From contig NZ_CP030840.1 of NCBI RefSeq assembly GCF_003330725.1, positions 1,178,001 through 1,242,000 of the forward strand: a stretch of 64,000 bases of DNA. The letters are read 5' to 3'. This document shows, piece after piece, positions 37,057 through 43,947 of this stretch. The stretch's first letter is position 1, and the number at the start of each line of letters is the position of its first letter. This DNA is from Acidisarcina polymorpha. GTDB taxonomy: Bacteria; Acidobacteriota; Terriglobia; Terriglobales; Acidobacteriaceae. The position numbers and the translations under genes are program-made. Under the pieces are notes generated by a model. That model did not search any database. It saw only the letters and a list, made by a program, of their open reading frames with translations, and had not been told where the DNA came from.

Positions 37057-39474
37057 CTATAGCGGATCTTCGGGACCGTTGGGTGGTTTAGGCGCACGGA
37101 TTGCATAACCGGTCCGGGCCTCGGACGACGGTGCGGCCGTCAAGCTTGCAGGTTTACTGCCGTCAGTTGCGTAGCGGCGAAGATTCTTCAGCGTCTCCTG
37201 CTTATCGCGCGCATACTCTGTGGCCAGGCGGGTCAAGGCATAGGTCACGATGTCGCTGTGATGCAAGCCTTGCATATCTTGTTCGCGACGGAAGTTCAGC
37301 CACAACCTATGCACGAGCTGGACATCGTCTGTCTGTAAGGCCGGCGCGTGTGGCCCGATGTTAAAGGCTTCGGCGTCGCCGTTGGGCATCACGATGTAGA
37401 AGGTAAACTGCCGCTTGGGCTCGGGCAGCGCCTCCCATGCGTGGCCCATATGGAAGGCCTGCTCCTGTGCCGTCAATTTGCTCGACAGACCAGAAACGAC
37501 GGCGGAAGCTTCGAGCGAGTTAGCCGTCTGCACCAGGGCCGCAAAGACGTCGCCTGCGGGAACGACCAGCAGAGAAATGTGTTTGCCGAAGCTCTCTGCG
37601 ACAGAGACTGCTTTAGTAAACAACATTTGTTCGTGTTCACTGAAAGACTGGTCTGAGGCTTCTAGAAACTCAGGACCACCGGCGCCCATCATGCGCGCGG
37701 TAAGCACGACGATGTCCTGCTCATCGGTATTGGTTCGGGAGAGCGCCCACTTTAAAGCAAAAGGATTCACGGCATCGCGCATCGTGACCATGACGCTTCC
37801 GGGATTAATCTGGAGCGCTTCGCGGCTGATAGTGTCTTCGTGCTCGAGCTGAAAGTGCTCCTTCATCTGGCGCTCGGTCGAGGCGTGCTTCGCCTTGTTG
37901 CGGTGTTCCGATATCGAGAAGATCACGAAGAATGCTGCTGCGAATGCTATTCCGCTTTCCGTGGCGACACTCTTCGTAAACAAATTCACGATGGCGATGG
38001 AGAGCAGCACCATGAACACCGAGATCAGTCCGATGGGGACTTCATGCTTCCCTATGTGAATGTTGGGTGGCACCTTCCAACCGCGCTCTCCCTTGTACTT
38101 CCAGCGGAGCACTAACATGGCAAGGCTGTTAAAGGTGAAGCTCCAGATCACGCCAAAGGCATACGCCTCGCCCAGCGTAATGACGTTGCCGCGAGTCACG
38201 ATGATGGTGAAGAGCTGAAAGCCCGCCACCAGATTGACGATCCGGTAGCTGGTTCCGAACTTCGGGTGAGGGCGGCGAAACCAGTCAGTCAGCACACCGT
38301 CCTCGGCGACTCGCATCAAGACACCGGTAGATCCGATGATCGAGGTGTTAATGGCTCCGGACAGGATCAGGAAACCTACGATCACGACAAAGACCCGGAA
38401 GATAATGCGGAGCACCTCAGGGCCGACCATGTACATGGCAAGTCCGGCGATCAGATTATCTTGATAGACGTGGGTCCGCGGATAGTCCGGAATCAACATC
38501 ACGGCGAGCAGCGATGCCATACCAGTGAAGATGAAGCTGTAGATTGCAATGACAATCGCAGCTCGCTTGAGATTGCGAAGCTTCGGGTGTTCAATCTCGC
38601 GATTGACCTGAGCGAGCGATTCCTCGCCGCTCATGGCCAGCACGGAGTGGCCGAAGGCCATCAGGATACCGAAGAGTCCGAAGCCGGCAGTGAACTTGAT
38701 GTTCTTGAGGAAGCCAAGCGAGTCGGTCGAGAAATGTAGATTGGACGGAATCGGAGGCGGCGGCAGTGTGGCGCCATTATGAAGCGCGGAGAAACAGCCC
38801 CAGCCGAGGAGGATCACCACCATGACGGTGGTAATCTTCATGACGTCTAGCGCCTTGTCGCTGGACTCCTCGATTCCCTTGATGTTCAGCCACCAGTAGT
38901 AGAGGGTGACGACGATCGCGAAGACTGCCGAGGTCGCATTCATGGGCAGCTGCGGCGCCGCATGCCCGGCGGCCAACATGGCGTCAGGCAGCCAACGATG
39001 ATTTGCGGCAACCGTCATTAACTCGTTGAGCAGCCCGGTGATGTACTGGCCGGCGGAGACGCCCGAGATAGGACCGGTGAGGATGTAGTCGAACATCAAC
39101 GCCGAAACGCTCAACTTCGCGAAGGTGCCGCCGAGCGCTTCTTTGACCACGCGGTAAACGCCGCCCCGGGTGAACATCGAGCAACTCTCGACATACACGG
39201 CCCGCACCGCAAAGGAAAAAAGCATGACGCCCAGGATGAACCAGGGGGCGGCTTTGCCGACTGCCTGCTCGGCGATACCGCCGGCATAAAAAGCCGAAGA
39301 GCCAAGATCGTTGAGCACGATCGCGGCAGCCCGCCAGAAGGAGATAAAGGTAAGCATCACCGAGGAGGCCACGACCAGGCGGACTCGGTTGGATGGATTG
39401 GCTAAGGGTCGGTCTACCGGCATGGTTTGAGGTATGAAAACGTAATTCGAGGAGCTTCCTGGATTACGATCCAC
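37057..39474 (-). CDS. APC superfamily amino acid permease with USP-like cytoplasmic tail
   Basis: An 805-residue transporter with about twelve hydrophobic segments from residue ~35 to ~530 (SNRVRLVVASSVMLTFISF at the start and FSFAVRAVYVESCSMFTRGG typical of APC transporters) and a soluble C-terminal region of ~250 residues with a universal-stress-protein-like pattern (IVVLTARMMGAGGPEF, SLLVVPAGDVFAALVQTA). The substrate is unknown; the cytoplasmic USP-like domain may regulate transport. The start is a GTG at 39474 or an ATG at 39423; neither has a strong ribosome binding site. No operon partner. Confidence 0.82.
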   Translation of the reverse strand: MDRNPGSSSNYVFIPQTMPVDRPLANPSNRVRLVVASSVMLTFISFWRAAAIVLNDLGSSAFYAGGIAEQAVGKAAPWFILGVMLFSFAVRAVYVESCSMFTRGGVYRVVKEALGGTFAKLSVSALMFDYILTGPISGVSAGQYITGLLNELMTVAANHRWLPDAMLAAGHAAPQLPMNATSAVFAIVVTLYYWWLNIKGIEESSDKALDVMKITTVMVVILLGWGCFSALHNGATLPPPPIPSNLHFSTDSLGFLKNIKFTAGFGLFGILMAFGHSVLAMSGEESLAQVNREIEHPKLRNLKRAAIVIAIYSFIFTGMASLLAVMLIPDYPRTHVYQDNLIAGLAMYMVGPEVLRIIFRVFVVIVGFLILSGAINTSIIGSTGVLMRVAEDGVLTDWFRRPHPKFGTSYRIVNLVAGFQLFTIIVTRGNVITLGEAYAFGVIWSFTFNSLAMLVLRWKYKGERGWKVPPNIHIGKHEVPIGLISVFMVLLSIAIVNLFTKSVATESGIAFAAAFFVIFSISEHRNKAKHASTERQMKEHFQLEHEDTISREALQINPGSVMVTMRDAVNPFALKWALSRTNTDEQDIVVLTARMMGAGGPEFLEASDQSFSEHEQMLFTKAVSVAESFGKHISLLVVPAGDVFAALVQTANSLEASAVVSGLSSKLTAQEQAFHMGHAWEALPEPKRQFTFYIVMPNGDAEAFNIGPHAPALQTDDVQLVHRLWLNFRREQDMQGLHHSDIVTYALTRLATEYARDKQETLKNLRRYATDGSKPASLTAAPSSEARTGYAIRAPKPPNGPEDPL

Positions 39475-39535
39475 TGCCAGGACGCTCAGCGCTGAGTCTA
39501 TGTCCGATTGGCCGCAGCGTCAATCGTTAAAGCGT

Positions 39536-39597
39536 CAAACTACAAGCTGAAAAGCCTCAAACAAGAAGCTGAACAGCCTCAAACAACAAGCTGAAGC
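39536..39597. repeat. Three tandem ~22-bp repeats
   Basis: Three copies of a unit like CAAACAAGAAGCTGAACAGCCT with 22-base period (third copy truncated), lying between the stop of the small membrane gene (39607) and the APC permease start. Confidence 0.75.
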
Positions 39598-39606
39598 GAT
39601 AGCCGT

Positions 39607-39735
39607 TCACTCGCCAAAGAGCTCGTATAAATCTTCCACAAAGCTGATTGCCACGACGACGGCGGATCCGATCATTCCGATCAGAAACGTCGCGCTCAGC
39701 AGGTGCATGGCAAAGTCAATAATTGGATGATTCAT
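39607..39735 (-). CDS. Small membrane protein
   Basis: A 42-residue product: an N-terminal MNHPIIDFAM, a hydrophobic segment (LLSATFLIGMIGSAVVVAIS) that could span the membrane, and an acidic tail EDLYELFGE. No family recognised. The ATG at 39735 is the plausible start; a long upstream extension has no membrane character and is probably not translated. Divergent from lnt with about 90 bases between starts. Confidence 0.45.
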   Translation of the reverse strand: MNHPIIDFAMHLLSATFLIGMIGSAVVVAISFVEDLYELFGE

Positions 39736-39827
39736 CGAATTCCATTCTACAGCCCGGCGGGATTTGAAACCACATCCCGTTTTGCTTCGCGGTGAGAGCA
39801 AGGTTGAGATGGTAGACTCACGGCGGA

Positions 39828-41489
39828 ATGCCCAAGTTTTTTGCCCATCGTTTGTTGACGAATCCGTGGATCTGGGGACTTCTCTCCGCGATCCTCCTAG
39901 ACCTTCCCTTTCCGGTTGCCGGTCCGATGCCTCCATGGAGAGGGGCGATTTCCTGGTTTGCGTTAACGCCAGTGTTATGGGCGCTGCTGACTCCTGACAA
40001 TGTAGCGCGGAAGGATTACCTTCGGCGGAGCGCCCTGGGCGGCTATATCTGCGGGGTGGCCTGGTATTTGCTTAATTGCTACTGGATCTATGCCACCATG
40101 CATACCTATGGGGGAATAGGCCCGCTCGCCTCCGCTGGGATTCTGCTGCTTTACAGCCTGGTACTCGGACTCTACTTCGGAGTCTTTGGATTTCTGGTGG
40201 CTCTCGCGCGTCAAGCGTCCGGCAAGACGATATCAGTGTTGCTGCTCGCGCCGATTTTCTGGGTGGCTCTGGAGTTCGCTGCTTCCCGCATCACCCAGGT
40301 TCCGTGGGACCAGCTGGGCTACTCCCAGGTAGATAACTTTGTGCTGATCCGGCTCGCTCCGTTCACCGGAGTTTATGGCATTTCATTCATCCTGATGCTG
40401 GGCAACGCGATGATCACCATGGCATTGCTGGCCTGCCCGGCGGGCCGCCGGCTTCGACTCGGCCTGGCCGCGCTGCTCTTCGCCGGCGGTCTGCAGCTTG
40501 GCATCTTTTTGACGCCACCCCCTTCGCCGGTCGTCGCCACGGCGGTTCTGCTGCAGCAGAATCTTGACGTTACCTATAGCAATGATTGGTCGGGGCCGGA
40601 GTGGGACAGGCACACCGCTGAATTCGAAGCGATGAGCCTCAAGGCGTGCGGGCCCTACTTTGCCGGAATGCCGGAACCTCATCCGGTGCTCATCACTCCT
40701 GCTTGTCCGACGCCGTCTCCGCTCCCGGATCTGATTGCGTGGCCGGAGTCACCATCGCCCTTTCGCGAGGCCGATCCACGCTTCCAGAGATTGATGGCCG
40801 ATCTCTCCAATAAAGCAAAATCGCCGGCGGTGATCGGAAATATTGGCGTCTGGCAAAACGGCGCCAAAACTGAAATTTTCAACTCCGCGGAGTTTGTCGC
40901 GCCGGATGGCCGGTTTCTCGGCCGCTACGACAAGATTCATCTAGTACCGTTCGGTGAATATGTTCCTTACAAGGGCCTTATCTCATTTGCCGGCACTCTG
41001 ACGCAGGGAGTGAGCGATTTCTCGCGCGGCGGAGTGCGAAAAGTTTTTCGCTCAGACGGGCATACCTTTGGAGTGTTCATTTGCTATGAGGCTGTCTTTG
41101 CGGATGAAATCCGCCACTTCGCGAGGAACGGCGCGGAGGTCTTCGTCAACATCTCCGACGACGGATGGTACGGCGACACCAGCGCGCCGTGGCAGCATTT
41201 CAACATGGCGCGGATGCGGGCGATCGAGAATCATCGATGGATTTTGCGCGCCACCAACTCCGGCGTCACCGCCGCCGTCGATCCGTTGGGGCGAGTGACG
41301 CAAAGTGCGCCGCGTCATGTTCTTACCTCCCTGGCAGCCGGTTATGGCTATCGCAGCGATGTCACCTTCTACTCCCAGCATGGCGACGTCTTTGCGATCC
41401 TCTGTGCCATAATCGCAATAGCTGCTGCGGCGTGGTCGCTTCGTCATATCAACGTCGAGCGGCGGCAGGTTGTCCTTCATCCGAAGTAA
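39828..41489 (+). CDS. lnt: Apolipoprotein N-acyltransferase
   Basis: Inner-membrane enzyme that adds the third acyl chain to the N-terminal cysteine of lipoproteins. 553 residues: six to eight hydrophobic segments over residues ~10-235, then a periplasmic carbon-nitrogen hydrolase domain with the Glu-Lys-Cys triad visible in IAWPESPSPF, GRYDKIHLVPFGEYVP and FICYEAVFADEI. ATG at 39828 with GGCGGA upstream. The stop codon lies inside the first copy of a tandem repeat array that runs to the prfB leader. Several lipoproteins in the window are likely clients. Confidence 0.93.
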   Translation: MPKFFAHRLLTNPWIWGLLSAILLDLPFPVAGPMPPWRGAISWFALTPVLWALLTPDNVARKDYLRRSALGGYICGVAWYLLNCYWIYATMHTYGGIGPLASAGILLLYSLVLGLYFGVFGFLVALARQASGKTISVLLLAPIFWVALEFAASRITQVPWDQLGYSQVDNFVLIRLAPFTGVYGISFILMLGNAMITMALLACPAGRRLRLGLAALLFAGGLQLGIFLTPPPSPVVATAVLLQQNLDVTYSNDWSGPEWDRHTAEFEAMSLKACGPYFAGMPEPHPVLITPACPTPSPLPDLIAWPESPSPFREADPRFQRLMADLSNKAKSPAVIGNIGVWQNGAKTEIFNSAEFVAPDGRFLGRYDKIHLVPFGEYVPYKGLISFAGTLTQGVSDFSRGGVRKVFRSDGHTFGVFICYEAVFADEIRHFARNGAEVFVNISDDGWYGDTSAPWQHFNMARMRAIENHRWILRATNSGVTAAVDPLGRVTQSAPRHVLTSLAAGYGYRSDVTFYSQHGDVFAILCAIIAIAAAAWSLRHINVERRQVVLHPK

Positions 41490-41579
41490 CGATCTGGCAT
41501 GCGAAGTAACGATCTGGCAAGCGAAGTAACGATCTGGCAAGCGAAGTAACGATTGGCAAGAGAAGTAACGATCTGGATT
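41481..41579. repeat. Five tandem ~20-bp repeats spanning the lnt stop
   Basis: Five copies of a unit like GCGAAGTAACGATCTGGCAA (one copy 19 bases) at 41481-41500, 41501-41520, 41521-41540, 41541-41559 and 41560-41579. Copies two and three are identical. The first copy contains the lnt stop codon TAA. The array ends 20 bases before the prfB start. Confidence 0.9.
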
Positions 41580-41598
41580 TAAGACAGGCTATTTTCAT

Positions 41599-42730
41599 AT
41601 GTTGAACGAACTCGAATTCGCTTACGCTCCCATTCGCGAAAAAGTCGTTGGCCTGCGGGAGTATCTTTGACCCGGCCAAGCTACACCGCGATCTAGCGGC
41701 CCTCGAAGTCAAACTTTCTGACCCAAATCTCTGGTCGAATCCCGCACAATCGCAGCCGCTTATGCGCGAACGCAAGCGCCTCGAGGCAATGCTCGCCGAC
41801 GATGCCGAACTGGCGCGCCGCAGCGGCGATGTGGATGCCTATTTCGAGCTGGCACGGGAAGGCGAGAACGTCGAAGCCGATCTCGAGCGGGACATTACAT
41901 CACTGAGCGGGTTTGTCGAGGCGATGGAGACTCGCACCATGCTCTCCAGCGAGACCGACCCGCTCAATGCGATCCTTACCGTCCATCCGGGCGCGGGAGG
42001 AACTGAATCGCAGGACTGGGCGGACATGCTGTTGCGGATGTATCTTCGCTGGGCCGAGCGCCAGGGTTTTAAAACCGAGATCAACGACTATCAGGATGGC
42101 GAAGAAGCCGGCATCAAATCGGCGACGATCACCATCACGGGTGAATTTGCCTTCGGACAGCTTTCCGGAGAGACGGGGATTCACCGGCTCGTTCGCATCT
42201 CCCCATTCGATCAGGCAAAACGGCGCCATACCTCATTTGCGTCGGTCTTTGTCTCGCCGGAGATCGATGACTCGATCGAAATCGACATTAAGCCTGACGA
42301 CATCCGGATCGATACTTACCGTTCCGGGGGCAAGGGCGGCCAGCATGTGAATACGACCGACTCTGCGGTTCGTATCACCCATATTCCAACCAACATCGTG
42401 ACGCAATGCCAGAATGAGCGCTCGCAACACAAGAATAAAGAGAAGGCGATGAAGATGTTGCGTTCGCGACTCTATGAATTTGAGCTGGAGAAGAAGCGCG
42501 AGATCAGCCGCAAGCTGGAAGACTCCAAGCTGGACATTAAATTCGGGTCGCAAATCCGCTCTTACGTTCTCCAGCCGTACCGGATCGCCAAGGACCATCG
42601 CACGAAAGTTGAATTTGGTGATGTCGACAGAGTTCTGGATGGATATCTGGAGCCCTTCATCCGCGGTTATCTGCTCATGCGGCGGGATGGCGGCCCCTCG
42701 GGCGTGGATGCATCTGACGATCTGGAGTAG
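41599..42730 (+). CDS. prfB: Peptide chain release factor 2 (programmed +1 frameshift)
   Basis: Terminates translation at UGA and UAA. The gene is read as 41599-41667 joined to 41669-42730, giving 376 residues: 23 codons from ATG to TATCTT, an in-frame UGA at 41668, then a +1 shift into DPAKLHRDL. Domain motifs are intact: SPF tripeptide in ISPFDQAKRRHTSF and the GGQ motif in SGGKGGQHVNTTDSAV, where Gln reaches the ribosomal peptidyl-transferase centre. The upstream frame MLNELEFAYAPIREKV is a typical RF2 N-terminus. Directly followed by the CoA-binding gene, whose ATG touches the stop. Confidence 0.95.
41662..41671 (+). promoter_or_regulatory. RF2 autoregulatory frameshift site
   Basis: TATCTTTGAC: the slippery CTT before a UGA followed by C is the conserved RF2 feedback signal. 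Low RF2 levels favour the +1 shift that makes full-length protein. A purine-rich GCGGGAG lies a few bases upstream, where a Shine-Dalgarno-like element is expected. Confidence 0.9.
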
Positions 42731-43156
42731 ATGCTCATGAATGAACCGGAAACCATACGCGAGATTCTCGAAAATACCAAAACCATTGCCGTCATCGGAC
42801 TCTCCGATAAGCCTGAGCGCGCCAGCTATGGAGTATCGAAATTTATGCAACAACAGGGTTATCGGATTGTACCCGTCAATCCTCAGGCGACCTCGGTGCT
42901 TGGCGAACCAGCCTACTCGACGCTGGAAGAGGCATTTACCGCAAATGACGGCCAGATCGACCTGGTGAATGTCTTTCGCGCATCGATGTTTGTGCCGGAG
43001 ATTGTGAAAGACGTCATGCGCTTGAAGATACCGCGGCTGTGGCTGCAGGAAGGCGTCTGCCACGAAGAAGCGGCCGGCTGGGCTGAACATGCGGGAATCA
43101 AGGTGGTGATGGACCGCTGCATTCTGAAAGATCGCATGGCTGCCGGCTGGCGCTGA
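42731..43156 (+). CDS. CoA-binding domain protein
   Basis: A 141-residue Rossmann-fold protein (CoA_binding_2 family) with KTIAVIGLSDKPERASYGVS at the N-terminus, YRIVPVNPQ at ~43 and a final RLWLQEGVCHEEAAGWAEHA. The role of this stand-alone family is unknown. Its ATG directly follows the prfB stop, so it is very likely co-transcribed. MNEPET at 42737 is an alternative start. Confidence 0.85.
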   Translation: MLMNEPETIREILENTKTIAVIGLSDKPERASYGVSKFMQQQGYRIVPVNPQATSVLGEPAYSTLEEAFTANDGQIDLVNVFRASMFVPEIVKDVMRLKIPRLWLQEGVCHEEAAGWAEHAGIKVVMDRCILKDRMAAGWR

Positions 43157-43233
43157 CTGCGACGCAAGGTAGGAGTTGAGACATCCCCACAAGCCCCGTG
43201 GCTTGATGGGGACTCTGCATTCTCCTTCGGATC

Positions 43234-43731
43234 TTAGGGAGCGGTGACGGTCTCGTACTCGAGCGCCGACTGGGACGGGAGTAAGACCCATAACGTGTAG
43301 ATGCCGAGGGCTGTCCCGAATGGGGGCTTGATCAGGGTCAGGATGCTGACGACCAGCGCCAGAGTGCGCGCCCAGCGCTCACGGCGCAACAAGCCGATCC
43401 CTACGAGAATCCCGAACCCTGACCGCAGATACACGAGGATTGTGGCAAAAGGCAGAATCCAGCTCATCGACAGGGGTAAGGGAAAGTCGCGATGATTGAA
43501 GTTGTGCAAGCTATGCCCAAAGAAATGGCTGAGGAACGGCATCGCCACCAACCAGGCAAGCAGGCCGAAGAGGGAGTAGAGCAGCCATAGAATACCGAGC
43601 GTCTGAATGTGCCGGTGGACCCGGGTGTAAAGGCCGAAGACCTGGGGGGCTGTCTGCATGGCAGGCCTGCCGCATTGGGCACAAACCGGCTCATTTGGGG
43701 CGATCGGTTGACCACATCCGCTGCAATACAT
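43234..43731 (-). CDS. Zinc-ribbon membrane protein
   Basis: A 165-residue protein: an N-terminal zinc ribbon (YCSGCGQPI and VCAQCGRPA) and then about four hydrophobic segments (LWLLYSLFGLLAWLVAMPFL, LPFATILVYLRSGFGILVGI and others). A sensor or assembly factor is imaginable but no function is recognised. The ATG at 43731 is preferred over the preceding TTG. It is divergent from mutS2, with a tandem repeat array in the shared upstream region. Confidence 0.7.
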   Translation of the reverse strand: MYCSGCGQPIAPNEPVCAQCGRPAMQTAPQVFGLYTRVHRHIQTLGILWLLYSLFGLLAWLVAMPFLSHFFGHSLHNFNHRDFPLPLSMSWILPFATILVYLRSGFGILVGIGLLRRERWARTLALVVSILTLIKPPFGTALGIYTLWVLLPSQSALEYETVTAP

Positions 43732-43769
43732 CAAGCACCTCCGACTGCCGTCCGCCGCTGCTTGCTTCG

Positions 43770-43875
43770 ACGCGAGTAACTAGGGACGCGAGTAACTGGG
43801 ACGAGTAACTGGGACGCGAGTGATTTGGCCAGCGAGTGTCTGTGATGCGAGTGACTGTGACGCGAGTGACTGGCC
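43770..43875. repeat. Seven tandem 13-17-bp repeats in a divergent promoter region
   Basis: Seven imperfect copies of ACGCGAGTAACTGGG-like units at 43770-43785, 43786-43800, 43801-43813, 43814-43830, 43831-43844, 43845-43859 and 43860-43875. The right-hand units read GCGAGTGACTG. Lies between the zinc-ribbon gene and mutS2, 40 and 70 bases from their starts. Confidence 0.85.
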
Positions 43876-43947
43876 CATCAATAGAATCTACGCTTGGATG
43901 AGTCGGCCGGTTCCCTTCCGGCATGCTCGCCACAGTACCATAGACGA

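Noticed and set aside
42233-43291. 352-codon minus-strand open frame over prfB and the CoA-binding gene
   Set aside because: Spans two real plus-strand genes and their junction, no family character.
35625-43875. CRISPR array
   Set aside because: The tandem arrays have no unique spacers between repeat copies, have short units and lack cas genes.
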